Of a DNA stretch of 64,000 nt, positions 18,664 through 28,359 are shown in pieces. Every line of letters begins with the position of its first letter. Within the stretch, counting starts at the first letter, position 1. The stretch comes from Rhizobium deserti (GTDB lineage Bacteria; Pseudomonadota; Alphaproteobacteria; Rhizobiales; Rhizobiaceae): contig NZ_SMTL01000005.1 of NCBI RefSeq assembly GCF_004358025.1, positions 186,001 through 250,000 on the forward strand, given 5' to 3'. The position numbers were made by a program, and so were the translations under genes. The notes below the pieces were generated by a model that saw only the letters and a list, made by a program, of their open reading frames with translations, did not search any database and was not told where the DNA came from.

Positions 18664-18945
18664 ATGAGCTTTTCGTGGATGGCCTGGACGCTGCCGACGG
18701 CGATCTTCTTCTTGACGATCCTGGCGCTTTTGATCGGTATGAGCGTTTGGGAATATTTCTCGCCGGGTGGCGCTCCGCGCACCGGCATATTGCGGTTCGA
18801 GTCGACCCGCGGAGACCGCTTGTTTATCTCACTGCTCGGCGCAGCATTCATTCATCTCGCATGGCTGGGGCTGGTTGGTCCCAATCTATGGTGGGCTCTT
18901 GCCCTCGCTGTGGTCTACGCCGTCGGCGTGTTCCGCTTCGTCTAG
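18664..18945 (+). CDS. glpU: small membrane protein GlpU (DUF2160-like)
   Basis: A 93-residue protein with three hydrophobic segments: TLPTAIFFLTILALLIGMSV near the N-terminus, one after residue 53, and LWWALALAVVYAVGVFRFV at the end. Such a small protein is found at this position in rhizobial glycerol operons; its role in the importer is not established. The ATG has AAGGGAGG 5 nt upstream and follows glpQ by 11 nt. A longer upstream frame overlaps glpQ and is rejected. Confidence 0.85.
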   Translation: MSFSWMAWTLPTAIFFLTILALLIGMSVWEYFSPGGAPRTGILRFESTRGDRLFISLLGAAFIHLAWLGLVGPNLWWALALAVVYAVGVFRFV

Positions 18946-18958
18946 GCAAGCTTGAAAC

Positions 18959-18983
18959 CAGGCGCCAAGAGGATGGGTGCCTG
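18959..18983 (+). promoter_or_regulatory. hairpin between glpU and glpV
   Basis: CAGGCGCC (18959-18966) pairs with GGTGCCTG (18976-18983), eight pairs with one G-U, in the 74-nt gap before glpV. Such stem-loops in front of binding-protein genes often protect the downstream transcript and raise receptor yield; that role is inferred. Confidence 0.4.
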
Positions 18984-19019
18984 AATTTGGAACTGCAATC
19001 GCAAACCCGGGAGGACATT

Positions 19020-20750
<1,731 letters not shown>

Positions 20751-20771
20751 CGGCCTCAGCGAGGACGACTG

Positions 20772-20803
20772 ATCACCCTCCCCGGGTATCCGGGGGGGTG
20801 ATT
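20772..20803. terminator. hairpin between glpV and the convergent SelA-like gene
   Basis: ATCACCCTCCCCGG faces CCGGGGGGGTGAT around a four-nt turn, nearly perfectly complementary. It lies 21 nt after glpV and 25 nt beyond the stop of the convergent gene, so it may serve both directions, although no T-run follows. Confidence 0.55.
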
Positions 20804-20827
20804 CATGATGTGGAGCGGACAAAGGCG

Positions 20828-22024
20828 TCAGTCGGGCCAGCGGAGCATGCCATCGAAGCGATGGCGGCTGAGGTCTTCGATCGGGCTGGCGATGATCTCG
20901 TTGGAGGCCCGCGCCTTGTCCAGTTCTTCGGCCAGACGGTTTGCGACAATCGTCTCCTGGCCGGGATGGAGATTGCATGGATCAAGATAGAAATAATGGT
21001 GCTCGACCTCGTGGTCGCGCACGATGATCGGCGGACTGCCTTTGCGCAGTGCCCCGGCGAGATCCCAAGCGGTGATATGGGCTTCCTGAGGCGAAACGAT
21101 CACCCGCATCCGGTCGAGTGGGTTATTCGTCGGGTCGGGTTCGATCAAGGCGGTAATGCCCGGACGCCCATCCAGCGTCTGCTTCCAAAGGTTGAGGTAA
21201 CCCGTCTCCCGTTCGCGGATGCCCGAGTGGTCCCGTTTTTCCCAAGCTTCCAGCGTCGCCATGACGCCGAATATACTCTCTTTGCCAACCTTCATGCCGC
21301 GGCCAATCCCCATATTCTGGAGATATGCATGGCGCACCAGATCCTTTCGGCCAGCGACTATGCCCGAGGTCGGGCCGCCCAAGAACTTGTGCCCGGAATA
21401 GAGGGCAATATCGGCACCTTGGGCGAGAAAGATCTGGAGATCGTATTCTGAGGCCGCATCAACGATGACCGGTACGCCTTTGGCGTGGGCGATTTCAACA
21501 AACTCCTTGAGGTTGAGCAGACCGTAATCCACCACATGGTGCGAGACCACGTAAACGGCCGCCGCCGTCTTGTCGTTGATGGCCTGCTCCATATGATAGC
21601 GGTGAGTGGATGTCGCTTGCCCGATCAGGATGGGCTTACCGCCTCCCAGCCGGATCCCTTGGTCAACCGGCGCACCATAGCTGACCACGTGGCCCATCTG
21701 GACCAGGATCTCGTTTCTTTCGGGAGTTACGTCCGGAAGCTTTTCGATCGCTAAAAGGTTGGGACCAGTGATGGCGCCGGCGACGGCTAGGCTGATGCCG
21801 GCCGAGCATGAAGCCGTAACGAACCCGGCCTCGCCGCCCGTCAGTCTGGTGATCACCTCGCTCGCCTTGCGTTGAAGATCGTTGATCTCGACAAACTGGG
21901 GCAGGATGCTCGTCATCGCTGCGATCGCTTCCGGAACAACAATGGAGGCGCCAAGGCCGGTCATCGTTCCCGACACGTTGATAATCGGCCGAAGGCCGAT
22001 CTTGGTGCGGATATCGTCGGACAT
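20828..22024 (-). CDS. SelA-like PLP-dependent enzyme (DgaE/SelA superfamily)
   Basis: A 398-residue fold-type I pyridoxal-phosphate enzyme of the group annotated as 'SelA-like', related to D-glucosaminate-6-phosphate ammonia-lyase and selenocysteine synthase. The N-terminus reads [21 protein letters not shown] ([11 protein letters not shown]), the cofactor pocket has [18 protein letters not shown], the Asp that contacts the pyridine is in [10 protein letters not shown], and the Schiff-base lysine is in [15 protein letters not shown] true selenocysteine synthase is unlikely because no selenoprotein genes are present and the context is catabolic. I start at the inner ATG, which has GGAGAA 4 nt upstream. 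The gene is divergent from the IclR regulator. Probable role: elimination or racemisation of an amino-acid-like substrate. Confidence 0.82.
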   Translation of the reverse strand: MSDDIRTKIGLRPIINVSGTMTGLGASIVVPEAIAAMTSILPQFVEINDLQRKASEVITRLTGGEAGFVTASCSAGISLAVAGAITGPNLLAIEKLPDVTPERNEILVQMGHVVSYGAPVDQGIRLGGGKPILIGQATSTHRYHMEQAINDKTAAAVYVVSHHVVDYGLLNLKEFVEIAHAKGVPVIVDAASEYDLQIFLAQGADIALYSGHKFLGGPTSGIVAGRKDLVRHAYLQNMGIGRGMKVGKESIFGVMATLEAWEKRDHSGIRERETGYLNLWKQTLDGRPGITALIEPDPTNNPLDRMRVIVSPQEAHITAWDLAGALRKGSPPIIVRDHEVEHHYFYLDPCNLHPGQETIVANRLAEELDKARASNEIIASPIEDLSRHRFDGMLRWPD

Positions 22025-22070
22025 TCTCTTCTCCAATGCGTGTCAGGCGCGATTCACATCGACACCTATG

Positions 22071-22086
22071 CCACAATAATGTAATA
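22071..22086. promoter_or_regulatory. IclR operator candidate in the SelA-like/IclR divergent promoter
   Basis: CCACAATAATGTAATA matches CCACAATTATGTTATA at 28162-28177 in 14 of 16 positions. The second copy lies in front of the peptide-binding protein of the same locus. A shared AT-rich motif at both outer promoters of one IclR-governed locus suggests regulator binding sites. Confidence 0.5.
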
Positions 22087-22114
22087 GCCCTCTTAGTTCG
22101 ACAGGAGCGCAGCG

Positions 22115-22939
22115 ATGAACCTCATGACGTCACCCGTAAGCCAGCCCGAAGTTGATGAAGCCCGGGCCCAAGCTGAAGGCCGGCGCTCCCGCGTCAGCGG
22201 CATTGACCGTGCCTTGCAGGTGATCGACTACCTCTACGAAACCGGAGCTCCGGCTGGCGCCTATGCGATCGCCAAGGCCGTGAAGGCGCCACTTTCCACC
22301 GTCTATGTGATCATCGATGATCTGGTGGGAAAGAATATGCTGGCTCGCAACGGCGACGGCAGCATATGGCTCGGCCCGCGGCTTTATCATTACGGGCTTG
22401 CCTATGCTCGTTCTCTCGACTTCATGAGCGTCGCGACGCACGAAATGCACGATCTCTGCCGCCAAGCGGGAGAAACGGTTCAGCTTTGTGGCCGCGATAA
22501 TGACCACATGCTCGTCCTCGCCATGGCGGATGGACCGAGCCATTTCCAGGTGACGTCGCGGGTCGGCACCCGAGTGCCCTTGAACTGGACAGCATCGGGT
22601 CGACTTCTGGTCGGCCATCTGCCGGAGGCGGAAAGATTGGAACTCTTCAAGCGCTGCGCCCGCACGTCTCCGACAGGCCGAGCCGAGGTGGATCCGCGGA
22701 GCCTTGCGCAAGCGGCGGCGGCCGCGTTCGACGAGCGATTGTCGATCCAGGCGGGAGAGTCGGATTATGCGGTTGCCTGCATTGCTTCTCCCATATGCGG
22801 TCGTGACGGCGAATGCGTTGCAACCATCTCCATCGTTCTGCCCGAGCAGAAGGCTTTCTCCGGTGAAAATCCTTACATCGACCAAGTGCGTGCTTCCGCC
22901 GAAAGAATCGAAAGGCTGATGGGCTGGCGCAGCCATTAA
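22115..22939 (+). CDS. IclR-family transcriptional regulator
   Basis: A 274-residue IclR regulator. The N-terminal winged helix spans GIDRALQVIDYLYETGAPAG through YAIAKAVKAPLSTVYVIIDD, and the effector domain follows, with the conserved VPLNWTASGRLLVGHLPE. AGGAG precedes the ATG by 7 nt. It is divergent from the SelA-like gene and convergent, 15 nt apart, with the Rid-type gene. It most likely controls the surrounding catabolic and import genes in response to their substrate. Confidence 0.9.
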   Translation: MNLMTSPVSQPEVDEARAQAEGRRSRVSGIDRALQVIDYLYETGAPAGAYAIAKAVKAPLSTVYVIIDDLVGKNMLARNGDGSIWLGPRLYHYGLAYARSLDFMSVATHEMHDLCRQAGETVQLCGRDNDHMLVLAMADGPSHFQVTSRVGTRVPLNWTASGRLLVGHLPEAERLELFKRCARTSPTGRAEVDPRSLAQAAAAAFDERLSIQAGESDYAVACIASPICGRDGECVATISIVLPEQKAFSGENPYIDQVRASAERIERLMGWRSH

Positions 22940-22954
22940 GATCTTCCTTACCCG

Positions 22955-23452
22955 CTAATCAACCAGCGAAACGATGGCCTCGATTTCCACCGTGATATTT
23001 CCGGGAAGAGAGCCGAAGCCGACCGCCGAGCGAGCATGCTGGCCTGCCTCCCCGAAGACTTGGACGAACAGATCCGAGCAGCCGTTGATGACCTGCGGAT
23101 GATCCGCAAACTCCGGGACTGCATTGACCATTCCCAGCAGCTTCACGATCCGCTTGACCTTCGAGAGATCACCCAGGGCCTCATGCATGACAGCGAGCAG
23201 GTTGATACCTGTAAGCTTCGCGTGCCCATAGGCTTCATTGATGCTGACGCCGCCCCCAACCTTGCCGGAATGAAGGTGGCCATTCGCCTCACGAGGCCCT
23301 TGCCCCGAAAGATAAAGAAGATTGCCTTCGCGCACATGCGTCACGAAATTGGCGATCGGCGGCGGTGAAGGCGGAAGCTCGATTCCGAGGGAAGCGAGCC
23401 GGTCATACGGCGATACAGCGGCGCTGGAGACTTTTGCGGGAGACGTGTTCAC
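22955..23452 (-). CDS. Rid-family (YjgF/YER057c) protein
   Basis: A 165-residue member of the Rid superfamily; archetype RidA hydrolyses reactive 2-aminoacrylate and other enamine/imine intermediates released by PLP enzymes. It has the N-terminal PYDRLASLGIELP, GNLLYLSGQGP, and near the C-terminus ARSAVGFGSLPGNITVEIEA, where the Arg aligns with the substrate-binding Arg of RidA. It is longer than RidA (about 130), as in the ~150-residue subfamily. GTG is the start, with AGGAG 5 nt upstream. Being next to a SelA-like PLP enzyme, it may clear the enamine product of that enzyme. Confidence 0.85.
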   Translation of the reverse strand: MNTSPAKVSSAAVSPYDRLASLGIELPPSPPPIANFVTHVREGNLLYLSGQGPREANGHLHSGKVGGGVSINEAYGHAKLTGINLLAVMHEALGDLSKVKRIVKLLGMVNAVPEFADHPQVINGCSDLFVQVFGEAGQHARSAVGFGSLPGNITVEIEAIVSLVD

Positions 23453-23496
23453 GTGGGCTCCTGGATTACAATTTCAGAGGCTTAGAAGGCGGCAGC

Positions 23497-24705
23497 TTAC
23501 CGCCAGGAATAGCCATGGCTATGACGGACAAGTCTGCGGGCCCGCGGGATGTATCGGCTGGCCGTAATCGCTTCCGAACCTATGACCGCATAACGTGGCT
23601 CGAACAATTGCGTCAGCTGCGAAACGTCGCCGTTGGAGTCTGTTGCTTCAAGGTCGGAATCCACAAGGTCGAAGATCGTGAAGTCGGCCCGCTGACCGAC
23701 CGACAATCGATCCTGCATATCGAGCTTGATGACTTCGGCCGGTGCGTGCGTGACTGCCTCGACGACCTTATCGAACGGCATGCCGACCGACAGGAGCTTC
23801 GACATTGTCGTCGCTAGGTCCCAGACCGGAAAGTTCATCGAATGGCCGTGCAGGTCGGTCGAGATGGAATGCGGCAGCAGGCCACGGGCGATGGCCGCCT
23901 CCGCCACCTTGAATGAGAAGGAGGCGCCGCCATGGCCGATGTCGAGACGGACACCTTCGGAGGCGCAGCGTTCGGCCAGGTTGAACAGGTCCTCGTCCTC
24001 CATGATGCTCGAACCGGCCTTGCCGTTGAAGCAATGGGTGACGACGTCGCCGGGGCCTAGGATTTCGAGCACTTCATCATAGAGCGCCGGCGGCTCGCCG
24101 ACATGCACCATCATCGGAATTTTAAGGATCTTGGCGATCTTCTTGCCGAGCTTCACCGGCGTGACGCCCCAGGAGCCGGTGATCACGTGACTCGCGCGTA
24201 CCTTGATGCCGACGATATGCTCGCTGTTTTCAGCGTAGCATTCGAGGATTCGGTCGAGATCGATATCCCGGATATCACGCAGTTCGGCAACGCGGTTGCA
24301 GGCGACGAGGCCGATCGAGCCAAGGTTCAGGAATGCCTTGATGCGCTCCTTGGCGGGCTCGATGATGTACTCGCGAAAGCCGTGGAAATTGGCCTCGCCA
24401 GCGGAGCCTGCATCGACCAGCGTCGTGACGCCGCGCTCGGCGCCGCATTCGGACGGGCGGATCGAGATATCGGTTCCGCCATGCCAGATATGCACGTGCA
24501 GATCGACCCAGCCGGGCGAGATCCAGCCGCCCTTGCCGTCGACGCGGATCGTATCGGCGGGAGCGGCCAGCGACGGACCGATCGCCGAGATCTTGCCATC
24601 GGCGCCGACCAGAATATCAGTCGTCTTATGCACCGTGTCTTGCCGGAAGGCCATCGGCCGGACGTTGGCGAGGAGAAGCGGCTTCGCTTGTTCACCGGAA
24701 GTCAT
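23497..24705 (-). CDS. amidohydrolase/deacetylase-family metallohydrolase
   Basis: A 402-residue amidohydrolase-superfamily enzyme of the group annotated as 'amidohydrolase/deacetylase family metallohydrolase', which often sits beside SelA-like PLP proteins. Metal ligands are visible: DLHVHIWHGG (HxH), the carboxylated lysine in VGIKVRASH, histidines in MVHVGEP and VTHCFNG, and the final Asp in STDLHGHS. It follows the permease stop by 2 nt on the same strand, so it is translated from the importer operon. Proposed role: removal of an acyl or carbamoyl group from the imported compound before the PLP enzyme acts. Substrate not determined. Confidence 0.83.
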   Translation of the reverse strand: MTSGEQAKPLLLANVRPMAFRQDTVHKTTDILVGADGKISAIGPSLAAPADTIRVDGKGGWISPGWVDLHVHIWHGGTDISIRPSECGAERGVTTLVDAGSAGEANFHGFREYIIEPAKERIKAFLNLGSIGLVACNRVAELRDIRDIDLDRILECYAENSEHIVGIKVRASHVITGSWGVTPVKLGKKIAKILKIPMMVHVGEPPALYDEVLEILGPGDVVTHCFNGKAGSSIMEDEDLFNLAERCASEGVRLDIGHGGASFSFKVAEAAIARGLLPHSISTDLHGHSMNFPVWDLATTMSKLLSVGMPFDKVVEAVTHAPAEVIKLDMQDRLSVGQRADFTIFDLVDSDLEATDSNGDVSQLTQLFEPRYAVIGSEAITASRYIPRARRLVRHSHGYSWR

Positions 24706-24707
24706 GA

Positions 24708-25580
24708 TTACAAATCCCTTTGAAGTCTTGGATCGAGCATATCGCGAAGGCCATCGCCGACCATTTGCAGCGAGAGCACCGAGAGGATGATGGCAAAGCC
24801 GGGAAAGTAGGTCATCCAGTCGGCTTGCCCGACATATTGGCGACCGGCGGCAATCATCGTGCCCCAGGTGGGGATTTCCGGACTAACGCCCAGGCCGAGA
24901 AATGACAGGCCGGCTTCAGCAAGCATGGCGCTGGCAAACAGGAAGGTGCCCTGCACCAGTATGGGAGACAGGAGATTGCGCAACACATGCCGGGTCATGA
25001 TGTGGAAGGTCGAGATGCCGAGCGCCTGCGCCGCCTCCACATAGGGTAGTTCGCGGATAACCAAGGTCGAGGCACGTACGGTTCGCGCCAAGCGTGGCGA
25101 GTAAACAATGGCGAGTGCAATGATTACCGTCAGTAGGGAAGGTCCGAGCGCCGCCACCAGGGCTATGGCAAGAAGGATGTCGGGGAAAGCCATCATAGCG
25201 TCGATCAGGCGGGCGATGGGCGCATCAAGGCGGCGGAAGAAGCCGGCGAGCAGGCCCAGCGCTACGCCTATCACCGCCGACAGAGTGACGACCGAAGCTC
25301 CAACCAGCAGCGAAAGCCGACCGGAATAAATGGTGCGCGATAGGACATCGCGGCCGAATTCGTCCGTGCCGAACCAAAAGGTCCCGCTCGGCGCCTTCAG
25401 GCGATTGACGATGGAAAGCTTGGACGGCGAGTAGGGGCTGACCCAAGGAGCCAGTATGGCCAAGCCGATGAAGAGCGCCAGGATCAAGACGCCAATCGCC
25501 ACGGTGCGCCGCTTGAGGAGTCGACGGATGAAACGCCAGGTTTCGCTTGCAGCTGGCATGGTATCGCTGATCACTGCCAT
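24708..25580 (-). CDS. DppC-type ABC transporter permease
   Basis: A 290-residue second permease of a peptide-type importer. The DppC N-terminal helix follows RRLLKRRTVAIGVLILALF, with the conserved FGTDEFGRDVLSRTIYSGR and the EAA loop YVEAAQALGISTFHIMTRHV. ATG overlaps the stop of the upstream permease by one base (TGATG). The amidohydrolase gene begins 2 nt after its end. Confidence 0.92.
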   Translation of the reverse strand: MAVISDTMPAASETWRFIRRLLKRRTVAIGVLILALFIGLAILAPWVSPYSPSKLSIVNRLKAPSGTFWFGTDEFGRDVLSRTIYSGRLSLLVGASVVTLSAVIGVALGLLAGFFRRLDAPIARLIDAMMAFPDILLAIALVAALGPSLLTVIIALAIVYSPRLARTVRASTLVIRELPYVEAAQALGISTFHIMTRHVLRNLLSPILVQGTFLFASAMLAEAGLSFLGLGVSPEIPTWGTMIAAGRQYVGQADWMTYFPGFAIILSVLSLQMVGDGLRDMLDPRLQRDL

Positions 25581-26521
25581 CAGTAGCGCACCCTCGGATC
25601 CACCAGCAGGTAAAGCATGTCGATCACAAAATTGATGAAAACATAGATCGCGGCGATCACGAGAAGTGCCCCCTGGATGACCGGATAGTCGCGCCTCAGC
25701 ACCGCCGACACCACCAGATTGCCGACGCCGGGAAGACCGAACACCGTTTCGGTGACCACCGCGCCCGATATCAATACGGCAGCGGTCAGGCCCAATACGG
25801 TCAGGATCGGGATGAGGGCGTTTTTCAGCGCGTGCCTTAGCACGACGTGACGTTCGGCTAATCCTTTTGCGCGGGCCGTGCGAACATAATCATCGCCAAG
25901 GACATCGAGCATCGAGGCGCGCGTAAAGCGCAAGATCAGTGCCGAAGACACAAGGCCGAGCGCGAAGGCTGGCAAGGTCAGGTGGTACATGCGGTCAAAG
26001 AAGGAAGAACCGGGGCCGCCATAGCCGGACACCGGGAACAGATTGAGCCGTACGGCGAAGATCTGCATCAGGATCAATCCGAGCCAGAAGCTGGGAATGC
26101 TGGCGGCCAGCATGGCAATAGTTGTCGCGGCCTGGTCGATAAACGAGCCGCGCCGGTATGCTGCATAGATGCCGATCGGCAATGCGATGACGCTGGCGAT
26201 CGCAAGCGAGAACAACGTCAGAAAGAAGGTCGGTTCGGCGCGATCGAGCAAGGCTGAGGCAACCGGCATGTTCAAGAAAATCGACTGGCCGAGATCGCCT
26301 CTCAGCAATTGCGCGAGGTAGAAGAAATACTGCAGACCAATCGACTGATCGAGCCCGAGGCGGGACCGTAGTTCGGCCACATCTTGGGGAGTAGCATCCG
26401 GCCCGAGCATGACCGCAGCAGGATCGCCGGGCGTGACCCGTACGATGATGAACACGATCGTCACCACGAGGAACATGACCAGGATCATGCCCGCAAGGCG
26501 CTGAAGAATGTAACGTATCAT
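25580..26521 (-). CDS. DppB-type ABC transporter permease
   Basis: A 313-residue inner-membrane permease starting MIRYILQRLAGMILVMFLVV. It has RVTPGDPAAVMLGPDATPQD, the EAA loop DYVRTARAKGLAERHVVLRH and ETVFGLPGVGNLVVSAVLRR, all typical of DppB. It follows the binding-protein gene by 92 nt. No ATP-binding subunit gene is present in this locus, so ATPases must be shared from another system. Confidence 0.92.
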   Translation of the reverse strand: MIRYILQRLAGMILVMFLVVTIVFIIVRVTPGDPAAVMLGPDATPQDVAELRSRLGLDQSIGLQYFFYLAQLLRGDLGQSIFLNMPVASALLDRAEPTFFLTLFSLAIASVIALPIGIYAAYRRGSFIDQAATTIAMLAASIPSFWLGLILMQIFAVRLNLFPVSGYGGPGSSFFDRMYHLTLPAFALGLVSSALILRFTRASMLDVLGDDYVRTARAKGLAERHVVLRHALKNALIPILTVLGLTAAVLISGAVVTETVFGLPGVGNLVVSAVLRRDYPVIQGALLVIAAIYVFINFVIDMLYLLVDPRVRY

Positions 26522-26613
26522 GGAGCAAATTTCCTATGTCCGCGGGCGGACAGGCACGAAAAGCGATGCCGGCACGACAACTTCATGTCCGCCGGCATCC
26601 GCATTGCGCGTGC

Positions 26614-28140
26614 CTACTTTTTCACGGACGCGTTCCAGAAATACGGCCAAGGGGCAGGATCAACGCCTTCGAGCTTGGTCGATTTCGCTGCAACGGCATT
26701 GAAATCGCCGATCTTGATATAGGGTACTTCATCATACATGGTCTTCTGGACATTCGCCCAAAGAGCGATACGCTTGTCTGGGTTCACCTCGGAGGTAAAA
26801 GCATCAACGGCTGCCTTTCGGGCAGGCGTGTCCCACCATCCCGGCGAACTCGTCGAGAGGGAGCCGATCAAAGCCGGTTCAGGCAGGAACGGGCTGTGGG
26901 TAATGTAAATATCCCAAAGGCCTTTGTCGGTGCGGCGCTGGGTCAGTGTCGCCCAGTCGACGACCTGCATGTCGACGGTGAAGCCAGCTAGCTTCAAGTA
27001 CTCTGCGGCGACCTGCGCCATCTTGTAATGAAATTCATACTGGCGACTGGTGAGAATGCGGATCGGTTCGCCGTTATACCCGGCAGCCTTCGCGGCCTTT
27101 GCTGCGGCCTCGGTATCGGCCACGTTATAGTTGCCGGCAACGCCGGCATCCGAGCTCCAAACGAAATTGCCTGGGTAGATATTGCCGTTAAGCGCATAGA
27201 AATCCTGGCTGCCAAATGCGGCCGCCATCATGTCTTCCATGCTGAGCGCCTGCCGAATGGCCTTGCGCACAGCAACGTTCTTGGTAGCACCCTCGGCCGT
27301 GTTGAACACGAAGATCGGGTAGCCAAAGGGCTTCAGGAGAACAGGCTGCGATGCCTTGGAAGACTTGATTTTGTCGAAGGACTCGACCGGAAGAGAATCG
27401 ACGTAATCATACTGCCCAGAGACCGCGGCTTCGACGCGCGTATTCGGATCAGGAACCGGTACGAAACGGATTTCATCGAGATACTGGTGGCGGGCGCCGC
27501 CGTATCCATCACTTTGACCGGTGCGCGACCTGTAGTCTTTGAAGCGCACGAGCTGGATATACTGGTCCGCCTTGCGCTCCTTCAACATGTAGGGGCCTGA
27601 GCCGACAAAATCAGTCATCGTGTCAGCCTGTTTTTCCGACGGGATGATGATTGCTGCGGAATTGTTGAAGGCCAGCAGCGAGGTGAGCGGGGCATAGGGT
27701 TGTTTCAGGATGATCGTCACAGTCGCGGGATCGGTTGTGCCGACACTATCGACAAAGCCGGCCACCTGCTTGCCGCGGGACGCGAGCTTCAGCCACCGAT
27801 TGATCGAAGCAACGACGTCTTCGCTGGTCATGTCGCTGTTGTCGTGAAATTTGATGCCCGTACGCAGCTTGATCGTGTAGGTTTTGCCGTCGGCGCTGAT
27901 CGACGGAAGGCTCTCGGCCAGGAGCGGCGTGACCTTCCAATTCTTGTCGAAAGTGTAGAGAGTCTCAAAAATGTGCTGGGTGACGATCCCGACCAGGTCA
28001 GCTGTCGATACCATGGGATCCAGTGTCGGCGGCTCGCCGATGGTGGCTACGTTGATAACGCCGCCCTTTTCTTGTGCTGCTACCATGTTAGGTGCGGCAA
28101 TAAGGGCGCTTGCGAGAAGGAATGCCAGTTTCAGCTTCAT
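26614..28140 (-). CDS. peptide-type ABC transporter substrate-binding protein (SBP family 5)
   Basis: A 508-residue periplasmic receptor with a clean signal peptide (residues 1-22, cut at MVAA-Q). Family features are IGEPPTLDPMVSTADLVGIV, TYTIKLRTGIKFHDNSDMTS and GSGPYMLKERKADQYIQLVR. GGGGA lies 6 nt before the ATG. It is the first gene of the minus-strand operon: receptor, DppB, DppC, amidohydrolase. Its promoter carries a copy of the motif also found at the IclR gene. Confidence 0.92.
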   Translation of the reverse strand: MKLKLAFLLASALIAAPNMVAAQEKGGVINVATIGEPPTLDPMVSTADLVGIVTQHIFETLYTFDKNWKVTPLLAESLPSISADGKTYTIKLRTGIKFHDNSDMTSEDVVASINRWLKLASRGKQVAGFVDSVGTTDPATVTIILKQPYAPLTSLLAFNNSAAIIIPSEKQADTMTDFVGSGPYMLKERKADQYIQLVRFKDYRSRTGQSDGYGGARHQYLDEIRFVPVPDPNTRVEAAVSGQYDYVDSLPVESFDKIKSSKASQPVLLKPFGYPIFVFNTAEGATKNVAVRKAIRQALSMEDMMAAAFGSQDFYALNGNIYPGNFVWSSDAGVAGNYNVADTEAAAKAAKAAGYNGEPIRILTSRQYEFHYKMAQVAAEYLKLAGFTVDMQVVDWATLTQRRTDKGLWDIYITHSPFLPEPALIGSLSTSSPGWWDTPARKAAVDAFTSEVNPDKRIALWANVQKTMYDEVPYIKIGDFNAVAAKSTKLEGVDPAPWPYFWNASVKK

Positions 28141-28161
28141 GATTGTTCCCCGTTAACTGTT

Positions 28162-28177
28162 CCACAATTATGTTATA
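28162..28177. promoter_or_regulatory. second copy of the IclR-locus motif
   Basis: CCACAATTATGTTATA, 22 nt upstream of the binding-protein start and followed by an AT-rich stretch likely to hold the promoter. See the copy at 22071-22086; two mismatches in 16. Confidence 0.5.
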
Positions 28178-28269
28178 TAAACTTTTATAATAGAATAGCC
28201 GCTATCCGTATCGTGTCAAATGGCTTTTGCGTGCCCACATTCCACTTGCCTCGAATGACTTAATTTGCC

Positions 28270-28294
28270 GGAACTTTCTCAGCCGGAGCCGGTT
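28270..28294 (+). promoter_or_regulatory. candidate RpoE2/EcfG-type promoter before the P450 gene
   Basis: GGAAC (28270-28274), 18 nt, TT (28293-28294), with GGTT at the -10 as in the candidate at 11652. It would start transcription about 60 nt before the P450 start codon. Confidence 0.4.
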
Positions 28295-28359
28295 CGAGGA
28301 TCAAGAGCTAAAGCTCGGTAATTGGCAGCTTTTTCCGCGGTTGCTGCGGGAAAGCAGGC

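Noticed and set aside
20828..22024. Selenocysteine synthase SelA
   Set aside because: The protein is a shorter SelA-like PLP enzyme in a catabolic operon, with no selB, selC or selD nearby.
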